Assembly: GCA_021848865.1 (NCBI GenBank)
Contig: JAJZTO010000094.1
Span: 1 to 8,845 of the forward strand
Length of the DNA stretch: 8,845 nt
Direction of reading: 5' to 3'
Source of the DNA: Myxococcales bacterium
GTDB lineage: Bacteria > Myxococcota > Myxococcia > Myxococcales > Anaeromyxobacteraceae
Shown here in pieces: positions 1-5,630 of this stretch. The position numbers and the translations under genes were made by a program. The notes under the pieces are model-generated. The model was not told where the DNA came from, searched no databases, and worked only from the letters and a program-made list of their open reading frames with translations. Numbering within the stretch: the stretch's first letter is position 1; the number at the start of each line of letters is the position of its first letter.

Positions 1-679
1 AGCCCCCGCGCCGCCGGAAGGCGTACTCGATCTCGGCCTGGACCTGGTACTCGCGCCGCCCGGGCAGCCCGTCGCGCATGGCGGCGAGGTGCGCCTCGGC
101 GGTGATGGCGGCGGCCTTCCGCAGCAGCGCCAGCTCCTCGGGCCCCTTCACCAGCCGCTGCTCGTGCAGGACCCGCCCCGGGTCGAGGAGGGCGGTCGGC
201 ACCTGGACGCCGGTGCGGACCCGCCCGCGGAGGTCCCGCAGCGCCGCCGCCACCCGCGCGTCCCACGCCGGGTCGTGCCCCAGCCGGAACCAGACCGTCC
301 CGGCGCCGTCGAGGAGCCCGGGCAGCCGCTGCTCCAGCTCCGCCACCGGGAAGGCCTCGGCGGCGCCGTGCTCCGCCACCGCCCCCTCCACCCCCGCCCG
401 GAAGCCGTTCCATATCTCCTTCTCCCGGTCGCGCGGCCGCACGAACATCACCAGCCGCGCCGGCGCCGCGCCGTCCCCGGCGAAGAGCAGCGCGCAGCCC
501 TGCGGCTCGTCGAAGCCGGTGAGCCACAGGTAGTCGGAGTCCTGCCGGAACGGGTACTCGTTGTCGGCGTTGCGGATCCGCTCCTCGGCGGCGGGGAGCA
601 GCATCACGCCGCCCCCCTGGCGGCGCATCTCGGCGGCCACCGTCTCGCGGCGGCGGGCGTGCGTGGAGTCGGGGCTCAT
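1..679 (-). CDS. pepP: Xaa-Pro aminopeptidase (aminopeptidase P), N-terminal part
   Basis: Partial gene: the reading frame stays open from an ATG at 677-679 to the left edge, giving 226 residues. Aminopeptidase P removes an N-terminal residue that precedes proline and is normally a cytosolic di-manganese enzyme. The visible part is the AMP_N (creatinase N-terminal) domain plus the start of the pita-bread catalytic domain. Close matches to E. coli PepP include the block around residues 39-55 (NEYPFRQDSDY, then TGFDEP), the EIW motif after a run of charged residues, and the linker VLHEQRLVKGPEELALLRKA leading into the catalytic domain. The five metal ligands (Asp, Asp, His, Glu, Glu) lie beyond the window, so catalytic integrity cannot be judged. 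The gene starts 50 bp after the M61 peptidase gene on the same strand and could share its transcript. No Shine-Dalgarno is visible; a TAAGCT box sits 9 nt before the ATG. Confidence 0.9.
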   Translation of the reverse strand, partial: MSPDSTHARRRETVAAEMRRQGGGVMLLPAAEERIRNADNEYPFRQDSDYLWLTGFDEPQGCALLFAGDGAAPARLVMFVRPRDREKEIWNGFRAGVEGAVAEHGAAEAFPVAELEQRLPGLLDGAGTVWFRLGHDPAWDARVAAALRDLRGRVRTGVQVPTALLDPGRVLHEQRLVKGPEELALLRKAAAITAEAHLAAMRDGLPGRREYQVQAEIEYAFRRRGG

Positions 680-705
680 GGGCCGGGGAGCTTACACCGG
701 GCCGG

Positions 706-727
706 CCCCCCGGGGCGCCCCCCGGGG
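706..727. repeat. Tandem CCCCCCGGGG repeat in the M61-pepP gap
   Basis: The 10-mer CCCCCCGGGG occurs at 706-715 and again at 718-727, separated by CG, within the 50 bp gap between the M61 stop and the pepP start. The centre GGGGCGCCCC (712-721) is a perfect palindrome, so the RNA from either strand can fold into a very stable short hairpin. There is no U-tract after it on the minus strand, so a classic intrinsic terminator is not supported. It could attenuate readthrough into pepP or stabilise the upstream mRNA. Confidence 0.5.
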
Positions 728-729
728 TC

Positions 730-2472
730 CTAGTCCCCGCCGGGATGCTCCGCCCCGCACCACGCCCGGAAGGCCTCCCGCTGCGCGGCGGTGGGGGCGT
801 CGGCCGGCGCGAGCCAGGCGGTGTCGAGCGGCGGCGCGCCGAGCGGCACCTCGATCTGCAGCAGCTCGTCGCGCCGGAAGAGGTGCAGCCGGACCGAGCC
901 CGCCGGCCCGCGCTGCCGCACGCGCTGCAGCAGTCCCTTCCGATCGGTCCGCAGCCCGCCCTCGGCCACGATCTCGTCGCCGGCGTAGAGACCGGCGCGC
1001 CAGGCCGGCCCGCCCTCGCGCACCGAGCCGACCTCCCCCTCGGCGTCCAGCTCCGCCCCGAGCCAGCCGGGCGGGCCGTTCCCCTCCTCCTCCTTGCCCG
1101 GGGTCCCGCCGTCGTCCTCCGGCCCCTGCGCGGCGCGCGTCCGCAGCGAGAGCCCGACCAGCTCCAGGTCCGCCTCGAGGGTTGCGGTGCCGCGGACGTG
1201 CCGGTCGAAGAAGGCCCGGGCCGCCTCGGCCCCGAGCCACTCCCCCACGGCGCGCTCGACGCCGTCCTCGGGGAGCCCGCCCTCGGCGTGGCGCGCCAGC
1301 AGGAGCCGCAGCAGCTCGTCGAGCGACCGGCCGCGCCGCCGCAGCAGCAGGTCCAGCGCCAGCGCCACCAGCTCCCCCTTGCGGTAGTAGGAGACGGCGC
1401 TGTTCCCGGTGTTCTCGTCCTGGCGGTAGTACTTCACCCAGGCGGTGAGGCTCGCCTCCTCCAGGCTCATCTTGGCGGCGCCGGGGGTGCGCAGCAGCCA
1501 GCTCCACTCCTCGCCCAGGTGGCGCAGCCAGCGCCCGGCCGGGAGCAGGCCGGCCCGCGCCAGCAGCAGGTGGTCGTAGTAGCTGGTCACGCCCTCGAAC
1601 CACCAGAGCAGCCGGGTGTACTGCTCGCGCCCGTAGTCGTAGGGCTGGAGCGCCGCGGGCCGGAGCCGCTTCACGTTCCAGGCGTGGAAGTGCTCGTGGG
1701 CCGCGAGCGACAGCGTCTCCTCGTAGGCCTCGCGCGGGGCGAAGCCGTGCCGGTCGACGTGCAGGGTGGTGCTGCGGGCGTGCTCCAGGCCGCCGCGCCG
1801 CCGGTCGGAGAGGTGCACCAGGAACAGGTAGCGCTCGTAGGGGAGCCGGCCCAGCGCCGCGGCCGACTGCTCCACCACCGCCTTCAGGTCGACGACGAAG
1901 GCGTCGAGGTCCAGCTCCCCGCGCCCCCAGGCGGCCACCCGGTGCTCCACCCCGAGCGCCGTGAAGGCGGCGAGGGCGTGGGTGCCGGCCTCCACCGGCG
2001 AGTCGGCCAGCTCGTCGTAGTCGCGCGCCGTGAAGACGTCGGGCCCGCCCGCGAGCGCGGTGGTCGCCCGCCAGCCGGGCGGCAGGACCACCTCGAGGCG
2101 GCAGGGCTCGGCGAGCCGCCCCTCGGCGAAGAGCAGCACCGAGGCGCCGTTCCAGTAGGCGTGGCTGCCGTCGAGGTGCGAGGTCCGGACGGTCAGGTCG
2201 TGGGCGTAGACGCGGTAGCGGACCAGCAGCCGCGCCGCGCCGCCGGCCCGCACCCGGAAGCGGTGCTTGTCAATCCGCTCCCAGGGGAGCGGCGCGCCCC
2301 CCTCCCCCGCCGCCTCGAAGCCCTCCAGGTGGCGCGCGAACTCCCGCACCAGGTAGCTCCCCGGCGTCCACACCGGCAGGGCCAGCACCGCCTCCGCCCC
2401 CGGCGCCTCCAGTTCCGCCTCGACGTGGAACAGGTGCGAGTGGGGCTCGGGCATCGCGATCCGGTAGCGCAT
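730..2472 (-). CDS. M61 family glycyl aminopeptidase with C-terminal PDZ domain
   Basis: A 580-residue zinc metallopeptidase of family M61, whose characterised members release N-terminal glycine or alanine from peptides. Residues 1-170 form the all-beta N-terminal domain typical of the family. The catalytic domain follows, with GGLEH at 227-231, the zinc motif HEHFH at 259-263 continuing into AWNVKRLRP, and WFEG at 291-294, where E293 is the expected third zinc ligand. The SYYRKGELVA block at 361-370 is also typical of M61. A Glu/Gly/Pro-rich linker (about 450-468) leads to a PDZ domain (about 469-545) that probably binds peptide C-termini. No signal peptide or lipobox is seen, so a cytosolic location is inferred. 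The start is the ATG at 2470-2472; no Shine-Dalgarno is present, but TATCGT lies 9 nt upstream. Length is close to the usual size for the family. The stop is TAG. The neighbouring pepP suggests a joint role in peptide turnover. Confidence 0.9.
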   Translation of the reverse strand: MRYRIAMPEPHSHLFHVEAELEAPGAEAVLALPVWTPGSYLVREFARHLEGFEAAGEGGAPLPWERIDKHRFRVRAGGAARLLVRYRVYAHDLTVRTSHLDGSHAYWNGASVLLFAEGRLAEPCRLEVVLPPGWRATTALAGGPDVFTARDYDELADSPVEAGTHALAAFTALGVEHRVAAWGRGELDLDAFVVDLKAVVEQSAAALGRLPYERYLFLVHLSDRRRGGLEHARSTTLHVDRHGFAPREAYEETLSLAAHEHFHAWNVKRLRPAALQPYDYGREQYTRLLWWFEGVTSYYDHLLLARAGLLPAGRWLRHLGEEWSWLLRTPGAAKMSLEEASLTAWVKYYRQDENTGNSAVSYYRKGELVALALDLLLRRRGRSLDELLRLLLARHAEGGLPEDGVERAVGEWLGAEAARAFFDRHVRGTATLEADLELVGLSLRTRAAQGPEDDGGTPGKEEEGNGPPGWLGAELDAEGEVGSVREGGPAWRAGLYAGDEIVAEGGLRTDRKGLLQRVRQRGPAGSVRLHLFRRDELLQIEVPLGAPPLDTAWLAPADAPTAAQREAFRAWCGAEHPGGD

Positions 2473-2481
2473 GGCGCGCCG

Positions 2482-2487
2482 ACGATA
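2482..2487 (-). promoter_or_regulatory. Candidate -10 box for the M61 peptidase gene
   Basis: TATCGT on the minus strand, preceded by TGG (an extended -10 TGn), ends 9 nt before the ATG of the M61 gene. It has the three most conserved -10 bases (T1, A2, T6). No convincing -35 hexamer is visible 16-18 bp upstream. If active, it would put the transcript start within a few bases of the start codon, so the mRNA would be nearly leaderless. TA-containing hexamers are rare in this GC-rich DNA, but the call rests on sequence alone. Confidence 0.35.
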
Positions 2488-2551
2488 CCACCGGTCACCT
2501 CCGCCGCCGCGCCCCCTCGGGCCGGGGAATGGCGCCGGGGCGCGGACGCGC

Positions 2552-2557
2552 TATCGT
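2552..2557 (+). promoter_or_regulatory. Candidate -10 box for kdd
   Basis: TATCGT on the plus strand ends 11 nt before the kdd ATG and is identical to the hexamer in front of the divergent M61 gene 96 bp away. There is no clear -35 and no Shine-Dalgarno between the box and the start. The expected transcript start is about 4-5 nt before the ATG. The two hexamers face away from each other across the 96 bp divergent gap (2473-2568), which otherwise holds only GC-rich sequence. Confidence 0.35.
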
Positions 2558-2568
2558 CGCCGGCAGCC

Positions 2569-3582
2569 ATGGATCCCTACGGCCTGCGGCGGGTGGTGTC
2601 TCCCCGGGGCGCGCTGCCGCAAGCGGCCGCGGTCCTCGACCCGCGCCTGCCGCTCGGCGAGGACGAGCTCTCCATCGACGTCGAGGCCCTCAACGTCGAC
2701 GCCGCCAGCTTCCGCCAGCTCGAGGCCGCCGCCGGGGGCGACCCGGCCCGCATCGGCGCCGCCGTCGAGGCCATCGTCCGCGAGCGCGGCAAGCTCCACA
2801 ACCCGGTCACCGGCTCGGGCGGGATGCTGGTGGGGCGCGTCCGCGAGGTGGGGCCGCGCCACCCGGCGGCGGGGACGCTGGCGCCGGGCGACCGGGTGGC
2901 GACGCTGGTCTCGCTCACCCTCACGCCGCTCCTCCTCGAGTCGGTCCGGGCGGTGCGCCCGGCGGTCGAGCGGGTGGAGTGCCGGGGCAGCGCCGTGCTC
3001 TTCGCCACCGGCCTCGCCGCCCGCCTGCCGGAGGACCTCCCCGAGCAGGTGGCCCTCTCGGCGCTCGACGTCTGCGGCGCCCCGGCGCTGGTGGCGCGCC
3101 ACGCCCGCCCGGGCATGCGGGTCCTGGTGATCGGCGCCGGCAAGTCGGGCGCGCTGGTCTGCGCCCAGGCCCGCGAGTCGCTGGGCGGCCGGGGCGAGGT
3201 GGTCGCCGCCGACCGCTCGGCCGCGGCGCTCGAGGCCGTGGCCCGCGCCGGCGGCTGCGACCGCACCGTGCGGCTCGACGCCACCGACGCGGCGGCGGCG
3301 GCGGACGCGGCCGGCGGCCCCTACGACCTGGTGGTGAACTGCGCCTCGGTGCCCGGCACCGAGATGGCCTCCATCCTCCCCGTCCGCCCGGGCGGGACGG
3401 TGATCTTCTTCTCGATGGCGACCAGCTTCACCGCCGCGGCGCTGGGGGCCGAGGGCGTGGGGCGCGACGCGCTGCTGGTCGTCGGCAACGGCTACGTGCC
3501 GGGCCACGCCGGGCTCACCCTGGACCTCCTGCGGCGCCGCCCGGCGCTGCGCACCTTCTTCGAGGAGCGCCATGCCCGCTGA
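2569..3582 (+). CDS. kdd: L-erythro-3,5-diaminohexanoate dehydrogenase
   Basis: A 337-residue NAD(P)-dependent oxidoreductase of the zinc-less alcohol dehydrogenase-like group. It closely resembles Kdd, which oxidatively deaminates 3,5-diaminohexanoate to 5-amino-3-oxohexanoate in lysine fermentation. Matching family blocks are SPRGALPQAA near the N-terminus, DVEALNVDAASFRQLE (about 37-52), HNPVTGSGGMLVG (77-89), and the Rossmann loop VIGAGKSG (187-194) followed by an acidic residue at the next strand end. Length fits Kdd enzymes (about 340-350). The frame is open far upstream, but family similarity begins at GLRRVVSPRG, so the ATG at 2569 is chosen. The last 11 bases overlap the DUF2721 start. 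None of the other lysine-fermentation genes (kamA, kamDE, kce, kal) are adjacent here. Assignment to Kdd rests on remembered family sequences and is strong at the motif level; the in vivo pathway is inferred. Confidence 0.85.
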   Translation: MDPYGLRRVVSPRGALPQAAAVLDPRLPLGEDELSIDVEALNVDAASFRQLEAAAGGDPARIGAAVEAIVRERGKLHNPVTGSGGMLVGRVREVGPRHPAAGTLAPGDRVATLVSLTLTPLLLESVRAVRPAVERVECRGSAVLFATGLAARLPEDLPEQVALSALDVCGAPALVARHARPGMRVLVIGAGKSGALVCAQARESLGGRGEVVAADRSAAALEAVARAGGCDRTVRLDATDAAAAADAAGGPYDLVVNCASVPGTEMASILPVRPGGTVIFFSMATSFTAAALGAEGVGRDALLVVGNGYVPGHAGLTLDLLRRRPALRTFFEERHAR

Positions 3583-4009
3583 GACCCCCATCGCCGACGT
3601 CGCCCACGTCATCCAGCTCTCGGTGGCGCCGGTGTTCCTCCTCACCGCGGTCGGCTCGATCCTGGGCGTGCTCTCGACGCGGCTCGGCCGCATCGTGGAT
3701 CGCTCCCGGGTGCTGGTCGAGCGGGCCGAGGGGCTGGAGGGACCGCGGCGCGACGAGGTGCAGCAGGAGCTGGAGCTGCTGTTCCGGCGCCGCCACCTGG
3801 TGAACGTGGCCATCGGCTGCGGCGTGGGGACGGCGCTGCTGGTGGCCGGCGTGATCGTCGCCGCCTTCGTGGGCTTCATCCTCGGCTGGAAGGTCTCCGC
3901 CCCCATCGCCATCCTCTTCGTCGGCGCCATGCTCTTCTTCGTCGGGGCGCTGCTCGTCTTCCTGCGCGAGGTGATGCTCGCGGCGCTGGCGGTCCGGCAG
4001 CGCCGCTGA
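3572..4009 (+). CDS. DUF2721 family membrane protein
   Basis: A 145-residue integral membrane protein of unknown function that fits the DUF2721 family. The typical N-terminal pattern (I..VIQLSVAPVFLL, then LGVLSTRLGRIVDR) is present at residues 8-45. Predicted membrane segments are about 15-35, 76-104 and 110-134. The loop between the first two is charged and helical (REGPRR-like, then QQELELLFRRR) and is probably cytoplasmic. The ATG lies inside the last codons of kdd and the two genes overlap by 11 bp. A GAGGAG Shine-Dalgarno at 3562-3567 within kdd, plus the overlap, points to translational coupling and one transcript. The biochemical role of DUF2721 is unknown, so the link to Kdd may only be positional. 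Confidence 0.85.
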   Translation: MPAETPIADVAHVIQLSVAPVFLLTAVGSILGVLSTRLGRIVDRSRVLVERAEGLEGPRRDEVQQELELLFRRRHLVNVAIGCGVGTALLVAGVIVAAFVGFILGWKVSAPIAILFVGAMLFFVGALLVFLREVMLAALAVRQRR

Positions 4010-4060
4010 CCCCGGAAGGCCCCAAGCGGGTGATGCTCCCGCCGCACCCCGCGTGCGCAG

Positions 4061-4066
4061 TATCCC
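4061..4066 (+). promoter_or_regulatory. Candidate -10 box for the diguanylate cyclase gene
   Basis: TATCCC ends 9 nt before an ATG at 4076 and only 3 nt before the alternative in-frame GTG at 4070. If it is a -10 box, transcription would begin near 4073, which excludes the GTG and favours the ATG two codons later. The final T of the TAnnnT core is missing here, so this is the weakest of the set in this window. Confidence 0.25.
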
Positions 4067-4069
4067 GGC

Positions 4070-4981
4070 GTGAGCATGGAACGGCCGGACGGCGACCGCC
4101 CCCTCGTCCTCGAGAGGGTCAGCTCGCTGCTGGTCCAGCGGCTCAGCAACCGGACGGTGCTCCTCCTCTCGGGGGCGGGCATCGTGGCCGTCGGCTGCGT
4201 GGACGCCGCCGTCTCGCGCCTGGCCGGCTTCGACCTCGCGGTGACGCCGCTCTACCTGCTCCCGGTGGGGTTCGCGGCCTGGGCCTCCGGGGCCACCGTC
4301 GGCCTGCTCTTCGCCCTGTACGCCGCCGCGGTCGAGGGGGCCGCGGCCTGGATCTCGGCGCGCGGCAGGCCGGAGCCCTGGGCGACGGCGCTCGGCGTGG
4401 TCATGGAGCTGGCCGTCTTCGTGGGCGCCTCCTACACCATCGCGCGGCTGCGCTGGCACCTCTCCTACGAGCACCACCTCTCCCACACCGACCCCGTCAC
4501 CGGGATCGGCAACCTGCGCTCCTTCGAGGACGCCGCGGAGCGCGAGCTGTCGCGGCTGGCGCGGCGGGCCTCCCCGGTCTCGGTGGCCTACTTCGACGTG
4601 GACCACTTCAAGGACGTGAACGACCGGCACGGCCACGCCGCCGGCGACCAGCTGCTGCGGGTGATCGGGACGGCGCTGCGCGGCTCGGTGCGCACCCTGG
4701 ACTCGGTGGCCCGCGTCGGCGGCGACGAGTTCGTGGTGCTCTTCCCCGAGACCGACGCCGCCACCTGCCGCCGGGTGGTGGAGCGGGTCCGCGGGCTGCT
4801 CGGCGAGGCGGTCGCCGCCGCCGGGTGCGACTGCACCTTCAGCGTCGGCGCCGTGACCTTCGTGACCGCGCCGCGCGGCGTCGCCGAGCTGCTCCAGGCC
4901 AGCGACCAGGCGATGTACGCGGTGAAGCGCGACCACCGGAACGGCGCCGAGTACCAGGTGGTGGTCTCGGCCGGCGCCTGA
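4070..4981 (+). CDS. Membrane-anchored GGDEF diguanylate cyclase
   Basis: A 303-residue (or 301) protein that should make cyclic di-GMP from two GTP. Residues about 28-125 contain roughly four membrane-spanning segments (near 30-48, 57-75, 76-95 and 107-125), an uncharacterised sensory or anchoring module resembling none I can name. A short helix leads to the GGDEF domain (about 138-298). It opens with TDPVTGIGNLRSF, followed by metal-binding D176 in FDVDHFKDVND and the intact GGDEF motif at 217-221. The product-inhibition I-site RxxD is also intact (RTLD, 208-211), five residues before GGDEF, so feedback control by c-di-GMP is expected. No EAL domain follows. The start is either GTG at 4070 or ATG at 4076; the TATCCC box upstream favours 4076. 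It lies 60 bp after the DUF2721 gene and 51 bp before tRNA-Leu. Confidence 0.92.
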   Translation: MSMERPDGDRPLVLERVSSLLVQRLSNRTVLLLSGAGIVAVGCVDAAVSRLAGFDLAVTPLYLLPVGFAAWASGATVGLLFALYAAAVEGAAAWISARGRPEPWATALGVVMELAVFVGASYTIARLRWHLSYEHHLSHTDPVTGIGNLRSFEDAAERELSRLARRASPVSVAYFDVDHFKDVNDRHGHAAGDQLLRVIGTALRGSVRTLDSVARVGGDEFVVLFPETDAATCRRVVERVRGLLGEAVAAAGCDCTFSVGAVTFVTAPRGVAELLQASDQAMYAVKRDHRNGAEYQVVVSAGA

Positions 4982-5019
4982 CCGGCCCCCGCGCCCCTCG
5001 CGATCGGGCGCCGGCGCGG

Positions 5020-5025
5020 TAGTCT
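5020..5025 (+). promoter_or_regulatory. Candidate -10 box for tRNA-Leu
   Basis: TAGTCT (the TAnnnT core is present) ends 7 nt before the first base of the mature tRNA. This is the distance expected if transcription starts at or next to the tRNA 5' end. No good -35 match is visible 16-18 bp upstream. The only other content of the 51 bp gap after the diguanylate cyclase gene is GC-rich sequence without obvious structure. Confidence 0.35.
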
Positions 5026-5032
5026 CCGGGGC

Positions 5033-5118
5033 GGGGCCGTGGCGGAACGGGCAGACGCGGGGGACTTAAAATCCCCTGCCGCGCGAGCGGCGTCCCGGTT
5101 CGATCCCGGGCGGCCCTA
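5033..5118 (+). tRNA. tRNA-Leu (anticodon UAA)
   Basis: An 86-nt class II tRNA. The acceptor strand GGGGCCG (5033-5039) pairs with CGGCCCT (5111-5117), with a G1-U72 wobble at the end. The anticodon stem GGGGA/TCCCC (5060-5064/5072-5076) encloses the loop CTTAAAA with anticodon TAA at 5067-5069. The long variable arm forms a GCCGC/GCGGC hairpin (about 5078-5091). The T-stem CCCGG/CCGGG encloses TTCGATC (5099-5105). The D-loop region GGCGGAACGGGCAGACGC is typical of bacterial tRNA-Leu. The discriminator base is A5118, as leucyl-tRNA synthetase prefers, and CCA is not encoded. It reads UUA and probably UUG by wobble. Its last three bases (5116-5118) also supply the stop codon of the convergent DUF2203 gene. 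Confidence 0.96.
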
Positions 5119-5559
5119 ATTCAGGAACTCGGGGCGCTGCGGCTCGACGCCCTCGATCGGCCGGCGGCCGGAGAAGCCCTCCTCCACGCCGTGCCAGTGG
5201 GTCACCTGCGGCTCGCCGAACTGCCAGCACAGCAGGATGGGCTGCCCGCCCTCCATGGCGTAGAAGTCCACCAGCCCGAGGTCCAGGTCCTTCACCAGGC
5301 AGCCCAGCTCGGTGACCCGCTCCACCGCGGCGGCGATCTCGTCGGCCACCTGCTTCAGGCGGCGGGCCTCGGCCTCCAGCCCGTCGGGCGGCACGGCGCC
5401 GTTCTGGAGGATGTCCACCGAGGCGTCGGCGCCGCCCAGGGACTCGACCAGGGAGCGCAGCTCGTCGCGCAGGCGCGCCACCCGCCCGAACTCCAGCTCG
5501 AGCGTGGGGACGAGCTCGTTGGCCTCGTCCAGGGTGAAGATCCTCGTCGGCTCGCCCAT
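5116..5559 (-). CDS. DUF2203 family protein
   Basis: A 147-residue soluble protein of unknown function fitting the DUF2203 family. The N-terminus has the usual FTLDEANELVPTL motif (residues 8-20), followed by a helical, coiled-coil-like stretch (about 20-95) rich in Glu, Arg and Leu. The conserved C-terminal core follows: GCLVKDLDLGLVDF (about 85-98), LLCWQFGEP, VTHWHG with two His, and GFSGRRP. No membrane segment or signal peptide is seen. The start is the ATG at 5557-5559, divergent from ffh across a 71 bp gap. No Shine-Dalgarno is visible; TACGGT (5567-5572, minus) sits 7 nt upstream and could drive a leaderless transcript. The stop codon TAG is read from the last acceptor base pair and the discriminator base of tRNA-Leu on the other strand, so the two genes overlap by 3 bp. 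Confidence 0.87.
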   Translation of the reverse strand: MGEPTRIFTLDEANELVPTLELEFGRVARLRDELRSLVESLGGADASVDILQNGAVPPDGLEAEARRLKQVADEIAAAVERVTELGCLVKDLDLGLVDFYAMEGGQPILLCWQFGEPQVTHWHGVEEGFSGRRPIEGVEPQRPEFLN

Positions 5560-5566
5560 GGCGGAA

Positions 5567-5572
5567 ACCGTA
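5567..5572 (-). promoter_or_regulatory. Candidate -10 box for the DUF2203 gene
   Basis: TACGGT on the minus strand (TAnnnT core) ends 7 nt before the DUF2203 ATG, a distance at which transcription would begin at or next to the start codon. No Shine-Dalgarno lies between. A CTTATAG sequence further upstream (5584-5590 read on this strand) is an alternative -10 that would give a leader of roughly 17 nt. Confidence 0.3.
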
Positions 5573-5581
5573 ACACACCCG

Positions 5582-5590
5582 TGCTATAAG
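5582..5590 (+). promoter_or_regulatory. Extended -10 promoter element of ffh
   Basis: TGCTATAAG is a strong extended -10 element: TG, one base, then TATAAG (5585-5590) matching five of six consensus bases. It is the most AT-rich spot in the region. The -35 region (about 5562-5568, containing GGAAAC) is a poor match to TTGACA, which extended -10 promoters tolerate. The expected start is near 5597, giving a leader of about 34 nt that contains the ffh Shine-Dalgarno AGGGA (5619-5623). Confidence 0.5.
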
Positions 5591-5630
5591 CGGTCGCGCG
5601 CAATTTCGCAGCCCCAGCAGGGAATCCCGC

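Noticed and set aside
745..2568. Plus-strand open frame running in phase into kdd, making a 945-residue reading frame
   Set aside because: It is antisense to the M61 peptidase gene, its translation is low-complexity Arg/Pro/Gly-rich, and Kdd family similarity starts only after the ATG at 2569. It is a shadow of high-GC codon use.
4026..4042. Possible hairpin GCGGG-TGATGCT-CCCGC after the DUF2721 gene
   Set aside because: Only a 5 bp stem with no following T-run; in DNA this GC-rich such short stems are expected by chance, so a terminator is not supported.
2551..4182. 543-residue minus-strand open frame opposite kdd and DUF2721
   Set aside because: Its composition is Arg/Gly/His/Ala-rich with no recognisable domain, and the plus-strand frames encode clear families. 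It is a GC-skew shadow.
3515..4936. 473-residue minus-strand open frame opposite the diguanylate cyclase
   Set aside because: Repetitive Gly/Ala/Asp/His content without a domain, fully antisense to a well-defined GGDEF protein.
5099..5118. tRNA 3' end as an integration (att) site
   Set aside because: No repeat of the tRNA 3' end, no integrase and no change in composition downstream; normal core genes follow directly.
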